Source of the DNA: Lactarius indigo
Lineage: Eukaryota; Basidiomycota; Agaricomycetes; Russulales; Russulaceae
Assembly (NCBI GenBank): GCA_025766275.1
Contig: JAFKAC010000003.1
Location: 1,116,001 to 1,180,000, forward strand
Direction of reading: 5' to 3'
DNA: 64,000 nt
The position numbers and the translations under genes were made by a program. This document shows, one piece after another, positions 45,351-56,501 of this stretch. The first letter of the stretch is position 1, and each line of letters begins with the position of its first letter. The notes under the pieces were generated by a model. The model did no database searches, was not told the origin of the DNA, and saw nothing but the letters and a program-made list of their open reading frames with translations.

Positions 45351-48300
45351 GAAGTTCTTCGACGGTTGATGAGAACGAAGGATCTCTGGTGTAGATTCTT
45401 CCAAAGTCTTATGTATAGACCCGTCCAGGTTGTCAGCGGCACTCACCGTGATCTCAGTGTACTTATTCTATCCAGAATTGTCTTGTGGGCTCTTAGAACA
45501 TGTGCTATAATGAGATATTCCTCTTGGGGCTACATTTCTTCGAAAAAACGGGCAGCACGCATGTACCGAACCTATGATATCGTCCCAGAGCTATTCTTGG
45601 GTCTTTCACGCTTGCCATGCGAAAAGGTGTGAAGGATCATACACGTGACACAGTCAAGTGTGTCATTACGACATGCACTGGCATGCGCTCAGCCTTTTGC
45701 GTTCACACTCTCTTCGCAAACAAGAATAGAAGGTACTATACTGGGATTGACGTGTGCTCCCTTTGGTTCATTTGCGAATGACAGGCGTCTTTGACTTGTC
45801 TAGGCTCGCAGGGTGTTTACATGTGTCCCCATGCGCCATGCGGCGACTGTATCTCTGTTGGATTGTGAGTACCTCCAAGGAGCTCGAGCTATGCAGTTTT
45901 AAGTATAAGCATATGCAATGGACTGCGTCCTATCACTGTCAAATTGTACCGGGTATTCCGATTCCGAGCATGGGGCCATGGATTCCTAACAGTAGACCCG
46001 CCTCATTTCAATTCACCTGAAACGGTGCCATTCGCCTCGACAACGTTCGTGTTGGTAGGAGGCCGACAGGGCCGCTATTCATCGATATTCATCCCTGAGG
46101 TTATCGTGATACTGACTTAGTTTTTGGTATCTAATGAAGGACAACACCGGAGAAAGCGTCACGTCGACCCTACGACTCATCCTACCCAGCATTCTCGGAG
46201 ATTGATCAATATAATATAGTTAGTGTCATCTTAATCACTTTTGTTCTTCTTCGGCTGTAGGGTCGCTCCCACCGCCAAGCCTTGGGCCAAACCCGGCGAT
46301 TGTAGAGGGTTCCATTAGACAAACGCCGACCCCCTTTTGACTGGTACCGCAGATTTGCAACACCCACCAAGAAAACTCACTTTTCCAGGATCAGGATTGC
46401 AGCTCCTGGAGATTACGGCATTCTGGTTTTCTTTTGTCACCGATCAAATGGTAATGAAGTGCAAGCCCGGGAGGGGCAGGGGGGTCAACGTGGGGCTCAG
46501 CGGCGATAGCCAAGCCCAGGCGCGAGCATTCGCAATTTTCGTATGGAAACCTGTTCCTGTGCTGGGAGAGCAGCAGGACACACAGACCGTTTGGGTCTGT
46601 CTGTTATCATCAACGAGTGTCTAGTTACCGGGATTTGCGATGGATTTTTTGTTTGTTACAGTTCCATTCATCGTTGCAGGGTCGACCCCGATATCGAGCC
46701 AGGTACCGTTGCGAGTATGTGAACGAGCTTCGCGTCCGCGCAGGCAGAATTACATTGGTAAACAGTGAGATCTAGTGAGATTCCGGGCTCTTTAGGCGGA
46801 TTTGATGGTCCAAATTTGGAGTCATGCAGGCTACTATAACCTCGGCAGCCTCGTGGTGTGTGCGGCGTACATCAAGATGCCTGCCCAGGTTCCGTTTGTG
46901 AACACGGCTAATTTTGACGCGATTTTACGTACAATCCTGCGTGTGACCTAGATCGTCTCTTCCCCGCCACGTCGATTGCTAATTCATGGACCGACTCTCG
47001 GTCCGATGTTTTTCAGAATGACTTTACAAAATGCTCAACGTGGTTTCGGTCAGCCTTTTCTGATTTCCGGGATCGGGTCGTCGTCGGTGTTTGATGAGCG
47101 CTGGCGTGGGGATACTGTACGTGTATGATAGGCTTGCCGGCTCAACTTGTACAATGCCGCTCACTACAGGGACAATTGTCCAAGGACACTCAGCCCCAAC
47201 AAGTAAGTCCTTGTCGCCGAGTACTACCGCAGGGGTCTAATAGAGCCCCTTGCAACGCTGAGCAGCAGCACTTGCCACGATAATGAGGACCAAGAGTTCC
47301 CGTCTTTCGAAGGGTCGTGATCTTGGACGCCTCACAGGCATGCAGGAACACGACCTTGTTCCCTTTGCGGTAATTGGGACATGTCGGTCCCTCAATTCGT
47401 GTCAGTCTCTCAATCGGCGACCATTACGGTCTTGGTGTCGAGAGCGCGTTCATAGCCAGTGGAAGCAATGACCTCACATTCCCTACTTGGTTGGCGCCGA
47501 CCTGGATTATTTCTCAGCTTGTGTTGACGAATACAGTAGTAAGTACCTTGGTCCAGATCCATTTTGAGCCCCTGTGCCGCGTCAATCAGTAAATACCTAT
47601 TCTGGGGCTGGGTCCAGGTCAAGCAACGCTTTAGCACCCAAAACGTCACCTTCTGTCAGATTGTTTCGGTAGGGGGGACAATGTTACAAGTGAGCCGCCC
47701 ACGTTCCGGGCAGAGAGAATAATGGGCGTGTCGCGCCCCGTCGAGAACGCGGCCAATTTTGATGATGGGTCTCAGGCACTGCCGGAGATTGGGCTGTTGA
47801 TGGGCCTTGCGTTGCTTTCGTACTGTAGCCCCAGTAGCTGACATCAAATAAGGAATATCACGGGCGTGTTCGCACTCGTGTTCAAAAGAAAAGTTCCACT
47901 TTGTATTCAACAATTGACGTTATCAGAGGCTAGCATTACAGTACAGTATGTCGGTTGTTGATGTGCCGAATGTGTTCCAAAATTGGTAGGATACGGAATG
48001 GGGTGTTGAGGGCGAGTAAAACTTGGTAGCGAATTATAGTGTGCACGAATACGGAAGTGGTAACACCGTTGGGTCCTTGACGTCTTGGCGTTTTCTAATT
48101 GGAAATCACTGAGCCCAAAACACTCATTGTTGGAACGTAACGGCTCACCTAAAAGTGGACACTGCCCCAGATCCCTCAACGTTGGCAGGCGAGTTGCACA
48201 ACTTGACCTATTGAAGGGATTTACGTGCGCACACCAGTTCTGGCAGAGACGAGCCAATCAGTTTGTGCCAAGCTGTCGCTTTGCACATGACGAGGCAAAA

Positions 48301-49225
48301 TGGGGGCATACTGTACCTTCCGGATCAGCGGCCTCGAACCTGTCATGTGAGCCGGAAAAGTGTTCCGTAGCCAAGGCCATGACCACGAAGAGATAAAGCC
48401 TCGTCGCGCTGGTGCATCAATAGCACTTGAAACCAATTCCACACACTTCTGTCGATTCGAGTCCACTTTCGATCATGATCACGTGTATAAAGTCGTGGTC
48501 GTCGCTACAGTACATCAGTGATCGTGCGCTTGTGTGGTGGCACAGATATTATATGCGTCCACATGAAGGGAAGAGTTCGGGTCTCGAGATCCGACAGCCT
48601 TGAGCCCTTCCACGGACGTGTCGCCTCTGACACCCGATCTATATAAAGACATTGACACGAGGAGGTGTGCATACGCCTGGGCTCGAATCCATGACGATAT
48701 AACCTGGCCAAGACCAAGGTGGGGGACCTTCTAGGGGTACCTGGTGACGGTTGATGCTGCGCACGTAGCATCCTGTGGCGAGCAGAGATTCGGTCGGCAA
48801 AGATTAAAAAGCGAGATGTAACTTGCACTGGACTGTATGAAGAATCAATATAGAGTTCACGGATCTCGCCGTGGGATGTATTACGTAACGGGTGAGTGTG
48901 TTAATGCCAAGAGAAAACGACAAAAATAGAGCATCGTTTAACCGTGGGTCGACTTGTCTCTGGCCTCTGTGCTTGACCTCGTCTTTGCTGCACTTGGCTG
49001 ACGGTTTGTGGCCTTCGTATCTGTCTCGGTTCGATGCGAACGTGCTGTGGACAGACGCAAGTGCTCTCTTGCTCGCAGCCCTCGGCCCTGTCATCGAACG
49101 AAGAAAAAATAGCACATTGGCTTGGCATTCTAAATTTACCCCTAGCACGGATGGCGAAGATACTTGGCTTTCGCTCAAAAGACCTGGCTTTGCCTTGGCT
49201 GCTCGCCCTCGCTTTTCCTTCCCCA
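45351..49225. other. 3.9-kb stretch without a supported gene; some gene-like fragments
   Basis: No complete gene could be assembled on either strand. Between about 45.9 and 47.7 kb the plus strand has several peptide-like pieces in different frames, for example HFNSPETVPFASTTFVLVGG near 45997, and TSIANSWTDSRSDVFQ followed by FTKCSTWFRSAFSDFRD near 46970. They are separated by intron-sized gaps but could not be joined convincingly. This may be an unrecognised gene, possibly degraded. From 47.7 to 49.2 kb only overlapping short frames on both strands are seen. Confidence 0.4.
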
Positions 49226-50047
49226 ATGACATCCATCGCTTCCACCTCTCATCCTTCTGATCCCCACGCCGTCTCTGACCATCTCCCGCCCCACTCGTCC
49301 ACCACTCTCCTCGCCTCTACATGGCAAGTTCTCGACCAGGTATCTATCCATCTCTCCCTATCCATTCGTTCCCCTCTCACTTTACCTCCGCTAGCCACCA
49401 CCTCCCACCCTACGCGAAATCCTTGGGGCTTACCGCTCGCGTGGTGACGGTGACCGGGAAATGCTTATGGCCATGTTAAATGCCAAGAGCGCCGAGGATC
49501 AGGTAACGGCACAACATCATTATATTATGCCAACTTAGTAACCAGATCACCCGTTTCTCCTCAGAGGATTGCGTCTGTCGCGTCCCTCCATCGCTCTATG
49601 CTTGAATATTATCAAATATCCTCAAAGCAGACGCAAGATCCTCCGTACCCTTCGGCACCAACGCCAACAGGATCCTCACAGCAAAACGGTGTTTACCACG
49701 CCTCGAGTCCACCTGACGCACCGACCGCGCATTTCTCATATAACCCAAATGACACGCCAAGCCAACGTTCCTCCACTCATACCCGTTCGCACTTACATTC
49801 GCACAAGCGTTATCGAACTTCAGAATCTCCGCCATCCACGTATCGTTCTATTCCAACTTCATATACGTCGTCACCACCTCAAGGGCCACCTTCACCTTAT
49901 TCCTCCCATAGTGATTCTGTTGATCAGTCCCCACGCTCGAGAGATGCCATGGCGATAGGATCTCTGTTGTCTGCCAGTGCTCGACAAGCCTCTGACGATG
50001 TTGATCATTCCTTACGCAAGGATAAAGTGCAATCGCGAAGGCAGTGA
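49226..50047 (+). CDS. Ser/Pro-rich protein of unknown function
   Basis: Exons 49226-49339, 49395-49502 and 49565-50047 sum to 705 nt, 234 aa, with in-phase introns between codons. After a Ser/His-rich start comes a short helical, charged block, TLREILGAYRSRGDGDREML, then MLNAKSAEDQRIASVASLHRSM, which looks like a conserved alpha-helical module. The rest (residues about 95-234) is Ser/Pro/Tyr/His-rich and likely disordered, ending in a basic tail. I do not recognise the family. The clean splice sites and consistent composition support a real gene. The 3' half also has long open frames in other frames, which reflect the biased composition. Confidence 0.72.
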
Positions 50048-50338
50048 TAGCATGTTTGTACTCTTCCCTTGGGTCTCGTGTTCTCACGGTATTTTAACGC
50101 TCGATGCATTGTATTAATATGTTGGTCGCTGTGCTGTTATTTTCTCTTTTGTTTTACATCGCAATACAGTCCTAGATGACGCAGTATACAATGTGCTATG
50201 ATTAAGTGGCCAGGGACAACGCTGACCCACGTGTGAGAGCACCATAATAAAAATCCATTGGTGGACATTTTCACCTCATGGCCCTTCCTTTCTTACCTCA
50301 CTGTCGCCTCCCCTCCTCTGCTCCTCTTTTTACTCACC

Positions 50339-52803
50339 ATGGAGCACTCCGTATCATTTATCCCTCAATTGTCTCCGCAAGAGACCATTCCAAAAGTTTT
50401 GATTGAGGATGAAGAAATGACCGATCATGACATCTACCGTGGACTCCAATACCCAACGTCTCAAGCTTTAGGTTCGGAATCAGCATCTTCTCGAAGTCAA
50501 TCTTTTACCGCATCTTCAACCTCGTTTCGTCTTGCTGGTGGGCGTCTTGGTGCTATCGCTACCCGCTTGGAGCGGGCCATCGCTCGCTGGGCACGCGCAA
50601 AGGCGGATTCGTCTTCGTCGCTTAATTCAGATACTTCCTCAGATTCCTCTCGCTCGTCCTTCCGCACAGCAAACAAATCGGCGCGTCGCAAGCGTCGCCG
50701 TTCCAGTGTCGCTGACATCCAACAACGCATGCTGTCCGAGCGAACGGTCGCCGCGCGCTTGAGGGCCCGTGAGGCTCGCCGGATCGTCCCTCGCGAGTTC
50801 AATCTCTATTCTCCTTCCGCGAATGACCCCTCGCTGGATCCTGACCCCCTCGAGGAGGTCGTGCGCACATTTTCGCTAGACCCTATGCTCCCGCACTTGG
50901 AATTTTTACTCCGGAAACACGGCAAATCCCGTCGCCCACGACACCGCGGCCGCGCAACGGTACATGAGCTCGACTATCCCCATCAATCGCAGCCCCACCA
51001 GATCCGCACTTCCCCAGGATGGAACTGGTGAGGCGTCTTGTGCCGATGCTGCTTGACGGGGCACCACACAGGTTGGAGAAAGGGAAATGTAAGATGCCTG
51101 GGCCGAAGCGCCCATCGATACCTCTGAAGGAGCCGGGACCTGTAAAGCCGCCCCCCGCTTGGTGGCTTGACGTTGCAAACCCATCATGGGAAGATATGAA
51201 GTCTCTTGGCAGAGTGAGCACCTCCTTCTACTTTGAATGAGGGTCGAGCCAATTTTGAGGGACAGCTACTACATCTTCACCCTCTGACGCTGGAGGACAT
51301 TCTACAGCGGGAGCCGCGCGAAAAATTGGAATTATTTCCCAAACTCGGTTATTATTTCATTGTGTTCCGCGCGCTCGAATCTTCGACTGCCCCCGAGCGC
51401 CTCGATGCCATCAGTCAGAAGACCGGCAGTTCTCAACCTCAAGACCACGGGGTTGTAAACGAGATTAATGTGTACCTGGTTGTATTTCGGGGTGGTATCT
51501 GCTCCGTGAGTCGCGATTGTGTATCCGTGTATGTCCCCATTTATCAACGACATTGTAGTTCCATTTTTCGAACATCTCAGGTAAATATATCCATGAACGT
51601 GTGTTCATTTTAAAAAGCATACACTATTTGCAGATCATCTAGACCGTGTTCGAGGAAAACTTCAAACCTACGGCACAGACCGCTCGTAAATCGTCTGGTA
51701 TGTTCCAATAGGCTATCTACAATGAGGCATTGTTCTTATGCCTTGCATTATGCCCAGCTTGGATTGCTCATGGAATTCTCGATTCAATCGTTGATTCATT
51801 CTTTCCTTTCGTGGAAGAGATTGAAAAGGAAGTTATAGCGATAGAATCCGTTGTGTATAACGAGGACGGTTTAGGGTCAACTGTGACCGCCCCCTCTACT
51901 TCTTTGGCGCACGCACGGGCATCACGGCCACTTACATCCGAGGAGAAAGCCCTCCCCCCAGATCCGCACCCGGACGAAAAACACCAATTCTTCAGAGATG
52001 TTGCCTCCATCAAGACAGCGAAGACACAGTTCTCTCTTCCCCGGTTGACCCTTGGTCTGATGCTGCGGCGCATGCGGCGTGCCTTTTTCCGCTTCGTCGG
52101 ACTCTTCAGGCCCTCGAGAAGCAAGCCGCGCAACGTCGAACCGAGCTTTAGCCGCGCCTCTTTCGATCTCCGCCGCATGGCGCGAACGAGGCGGCTGGTC
52201 ACGTCCGTGGCCCGCGTGCTGGCGACCAAACCTGAGGTCGTCGCGGGGATCCGCAAGCGGCTCATGACTGCGGACGGCTTGGTCGCCGGTGACGACGCGG
52301 AAGTCAGCATTTATCTCGGCGATGTCCAAGGTCAGTCCCCAACTCCGCGAATTTTTTTTTTTTGCTCTTCGGGGGGTTCACGGAGGCCGTTCGTAGACCA
52401 CATCCTCACTTTGCAGCAGTCGCTTGCGCACTATGAGCGGATGCTGAGCCAATCGCACCCGACTTATTTATTGAACTTGCGTGTCGACATGCTGCGCGCG
52501 CGCGCGAAGGGCGACTATGCAGCGTTCGTCCTTGCACTCATCAGCGTGGTGGTGTTGCCACCTATGGTTCCCATTGGTATGTCAAACGCTTTTTTTTTTT
52601 TTTTTTGGCCCGCCGCAAATTTACTGAATGATGATTTAAAGGTGCACTCTCGATGAATGTCAAGCTTCCGCGGAATAACAAGGAACAATACTGGCTTATT
52701 TGGGATAGTCGTGGTGGTCACTTTATGCATCCAAGCTTCGTTTGTCGGTTTATTCAGGTATTGGTGGGTGAGTGCAAAACGGAGGCATGGACGCGCGTTG
52801 TAG
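50339..52803 (+). CDS. CorA-family divalent metal transporter, with frame problems near the 3' end
   Basis: Mg2+-type channel of the CorA superfamily (fungal Alr/Mnr2-like). Exons placed: 50339-50959, 51018-51027, 51072-51088, 51148-51213, 51266-51505, 51559-51580, 51635 to about 51697, 51758-52330, 52397-52576 and 52642-52803. The long Ser/Arg-rich N-terminus is followed by AWWLDVANPSWEDM, LHPLTLEDILQREPREKLE, a helix-rich domain, and membrane helix 1 (FVLALISVVVLPPMVPIG). The pore motif reads SMN instead of GMN. Helix 2 (TGLFGIVVVVTLCIQASFVGLF) is in a different frame from SMNVKLPRNN, implying one extra base near 52675-52690. The junction 51697/51758 also fails to keep phase. Two exons are only 10 and 17 nt. 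An upstream in-frame ATG exists at 50258. Confidence 0.85.
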
Positions 52804-53037
52804 TTTACTTCGATCGACATTTGCTGTCACTGTCGATTTTTACGACCTTCGTAGAGAAGCGATGGAAGATTTTTAAAATAGGCAGTTGCTCATGTCCGCG
52901 CCAGCATAGACCGAACGCTGGCATCAGCAGCCACGTCGTACTCAGAACAGGACCGCCGCAGCTAACGTCCAGTCATCACACGTAAACTTGTTCACGATAA
53001 GCTAGACAACGATAAGCTTGGGTATAGTTTCTACTCT

Positions 53038-53876
53038 CTAGTCTCTCTTTGAGCTCTCGAGCGCGCGAATGCCCACGGAGGCCAATTTTTGCAGCCGCAC
53101 TGCCATGTCTACTGCAAGAAGCAGTGGGATGATGAAAAATGGCACATAGCTAGAGAGGAGCACGACGCGATGCGTGGGGGTGATAGAGACGACATTTTGC
53201 GCGATGGTTGCGGCGGACGTGGTGGGGGTATCCAGGACGGCGGCGATGCACGCGTAGGTCGTGGTGCAGGTAGAAGCGCCGTAGAGAACAAGAAGGCCGT
53301 AGATCCTTCGCGAATCTGAAAAAAAAGTCAAGGTGTCACTATCACGCCATCGCGAGTTGTATGCAGTCTTACCTTTCCAGAGACCATAAGCACCGATCAC
53401 GAAAACGGGGAGTTGAAATAGGCTGTAAGCGGTCGTCAGTCACGGTGGTAATGGGGCGAGGGGGCACGAGACGCACGCTTCGAGATAGAGGAAGGACTTG
53501 AACCACGCGAGCCCAGAGCCGTTTCCGAGGATGCCCATGGCTCCACCAACCAGGAAGTCACCCGACATGCCCACGTACCAAGGAGGGAGAAGCTGCAGGG
53601 ATTCGGGGATGAGGTGTTTGGGCCATATCGCCTGACAATCTATCAGCAGCGTGGCAGGTATGTGAACCTTTTTTTGTAAAAAGAAAATGAATTAAATCAA
53701 CAATTGAACCATACAGCATAAGGTTTCGTGCAGGACGGGGATCAGGAAGAAAGGATTAACAGTGAGTGAGCGTGTTAGTCTTGATGTGAGGTGTGAAGAT
53801 CATCGGTACGTACCACGAAGAAAATGAAGTAAAACAGATCAATCGGCCGGGAAGTCAAAGGTGTGTGAATGGCCAT
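53038..53876 (-). CDS. EXPERA/TMEM97-like membrane protein
   Basis: Exons 53876-53814, 53667-53477, 53422-53373 and 53315-53038 sum to 582 nt, 193 aa, with four predicted membrane segments. The opening LTSRPIDLFYFIFFVVHIPATLLIDCQ matches the first helix of the EXPERA domain shared by TMEM6/97 and EBP; later PPWYVGMSGDFLVG and GAYGLWK also fit. The TMEM97 branch (sigma-2 receptor) acts in sterol handling at ER and lysosome; a role here is inference. The C-terminal Lys/Arg-rich SSKRD tail could favour ER retention. A long T run near 53880 sits just upstream of the start. Confidence 0.82.
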
Positions 53877-54313
53877 AATTTTTTTTTTTTCCAAGGTAGG
53901 GACGAACTTGAGCAAACCAAGGGAGTGAGTTAACGTTGTTCTAAAATTGAAATTAGATATTGGAGCGCCCCGCGGGCATCTCGGCCGGTTCGGTCCGCGC
54001 TTCGAAACTGGGGCACTACTCTAACTTCGTAAATTGTATCCAGGATAACATGTGGTGCCAACCAGTTCACAACCGCATAAATGATCATCGATTCGTAAAA
54101 ACAAAAAAAGGACAGCATGTACATAACATAAAAAGCCCGGTCCTCGATAACGGTATGACTCACAGACAACACCCTTATCGCTCTCGCGAGCCCGATCTAC
54201 TGGGTATACACGGAAGCAACTAAAGGAAGGAAGATTCTCGACCGATTGGTACCGATAGCGCATATACGGTTTAACGTTTATGAGGTACTTGATTAACGCA
54301 TGGACTCCACCGC
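53877..54313. other. intergenic stretch upstream of the TMEM97-like gene
   Basis: A minus-strand frame at 53930-54172 is hydrophobic in its first half but lacks a family match, and 54021-54263 overlaps it in another frame. Neither is supported as a gene. Confidence 0.4.
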
Positions 54314-56014
54314 TCAGAGCGCCGCACTCTCACGTTTGTTATCGGCTGCGATGACCGCGCGTTTGCTTTCATCGACAACAGCTTGAACTATCGAAAAAAA
54401 TAAATTATCAGGGACAGATCGAGCAAGAAGTAACTAGCCCAAACTCACCCTTTTCTTTGTAATGTGCCTCCTTCTCTTTCAAGCGCTCAAAGCTTGCGAC
54501 CATGCGTTGTTCTTGCTCCCGCAGAACAGCCTCTTCGCGCTGCAACGTATCAGACTCGAGGCGCAATCGCTCGAGCGCGCCGGTGAGGGTCATACGCAGA
54601 TTTTGCACACCAGAAATTTCTTCCTGGAACTTCTTCCGGGCCTCCTCGAGGTCGCTGCCTATCCCAGACATCAGGACCCAATAAAAAAAGAAAGAAAAGG
54701 ACGAACTGGCAAACTCGGCAGCATAAATGACGTGGTCGAATTTGGTCAGGTGATCGGCCCAATCACGGTCCATGGCCCACGACACCACCTTTGGCGTGCC
54801 ATTCACGCTCGTACGCCCCCCACCTTGTCTGAGGCTACTACGGCGCCGCAAAAGTGGACGCGATTGACCGAGATCGAGAACAGGCTCTGGCATGCCCATG
54901 GGCTGGGGCATACCCACCGCCACCGGCTCGGCCGGTGGGTATGGTTCGACGATCTGAGGTACCTCTGGTCCCAGTGGAGGCTGCGTAAGCTCCTGGGTAG
55001 GGTACCATAAGGGGTTCTGGCTTGTCCCGCCATCATCGCGGCCGCCATCTCGGCCATTGGTGCGTGCAAGCTAGGCGGGACGGTAGAGATGCGGGAGAGG
55101 ATCTGGGGACACAACGTCCGCACGCGCCGCTTCGGGACTTGTGTACGCACTTTCCACAGCGCCATGTTGTGGCGTGTCCCCGAAAGGGTTCGGGAGGACG
55201 CTGACCGGTGGAGGAGACTCGGGGCGTTCCTCGGCGACGGGAGATAAGAAAGGGTGCCTCGACGGGGGGACTTGGGCATGGATGGCGGGCCCTTGGCGGA
55301 GCGAGTCAGTGGATGCGCGTGATCCAACGTAATTGGAGGAACTACGTGTCGAGCCAGATCCCTGCCGTCTGAGGGTACCAGGTACGCGAGACGACGATGC
55401 GCGCTGCGCGGAAGCCGTGGATGTAGGGGCACGAGGGGCGCGCGTAGTGCGGGAAGAGGGTTGCGCGTGGGCGTACGGCGGGTGCGACGTCTGAGACTGC
55501 GTGTTTGCAGTCTCCGCGGACGGTTGCCGTCGAACCTCCTTTGTGCTCTTGCCCCGCGGCTCCTGGTCGCGAATCCAACGCTCCATTTCTTTCAGGCGAA
55601 AGTCAGGTGGAGCGTGGACTATGCGGAAAGCAGCAGGGGCAGTGCCGGGGCCGTGCGCCATGCGTGACAGACGTTGACACTTGCGAATCATACGGTCTTT
55701 CAGGTGCCGTATGTGGACGATGCGATCCCAGTCAGCGCGTCTGCCCCTTTCCAGCTCCGAAATTTCGTGCTGGAGAAGTTGGCTGTACAAGTGCGCGGTC
55801 TTTGGAGGCAATAAAACCTGGAGCAGAAGATAAGGGAAACGTTCCTGTTCCGGGCCAGTAGCACACGACGCACCTTGAGTTCGTTGGGGGTATCAGTACA
55901 TTGAAGATAGCGCCAGCCTTGCCGTGATTGGGACTCGTATGGCTCAAGTTGGCCTCGGACAGGGCTGGTTTGATAGTAAGCCAGGGCCGCGTGGTCGTGG
56001 TGGGCGGAGGACAT
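54314..56014 (-). CDS. coiled-coil protein of unknown function, possible in-frame stop or 45-nt intron
   Basis: Exons 56014-55874, 55817-55116, 55070-54449 and 54387-54314 (if 55115-55071 is an intron) keep the frame; about 512 aa. The N-terminus gives AALAYYQTSPVRGQLEPYE and a Leu-rich helix (AHLYSQLLQHEISELERG). The middle is Ser/Pro/Arg-rich. The C-terminal 90 residues form a strong coiled coil (DLEEARKKFQEEIS, RLRLESDTLQREEAVLREQE). A TAG at 55073-55071 is in frame with coding-like sequence on both sides. A 45-nt GTTGTG...TAG interval ending there would remove it without changing frame, but the donor is weak. I do not recognise the family. Confidence 0.65.
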
Positions 56015-56501
56015 GTTTCTTGATCAGAAAGATGGGTGTGCTGAGGATTTCATATATATATGCACGAATACAAGCAGGTTTTGCTGTACACAAGCGGGGG
56101 GTGGACGATGGAGGCGTGGTGGAGGGTGCTCAACTTCCTCGAGTTTTTTGCACAGCTGCCTCCAGGACAACCAAATTTGGGAAGATTGTCGCCTCGTGGG
56201 AAATAGCACCCGAGAGTGGTTGCCTTTGTCCAAGTCAAGAAAAGAATATTCAGCAGAATGACTCGAGAACTTATTCGACTTGGACTGGGTACGGCTGAAC
56301 AATAGATAGTACGATGCAGTCTATGTCACTTGGAGGGTCTACCACTGCAAGTCCATGGACTCCGTTGTCCCCACTTTCACGTGAGAAGTCTCCGGCACAG
56401 ATTGCCCCCTTCCAAGTCCGGACGGACCAGTCCCTGTTCCCCCCACTCAACAACTCACCAGTGTTCATCGAACGTTCATCTGCCCACTCACCTCTCAGTC
56501 A

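Noticed and set aside
51768..52310. 180-codon minus-strand open frame
   Set aside because: It is antisense to the large CorA exon 51758-52330, whose GC-rich third positions create long mirror frames.
53930..54172. Hydrophobic 80-codon minus-strand frame, possibly a small membrane protein
   Set aside because: Only one hydrophobic stretch, no family match, overlapped by another frame; not supported as a gene.
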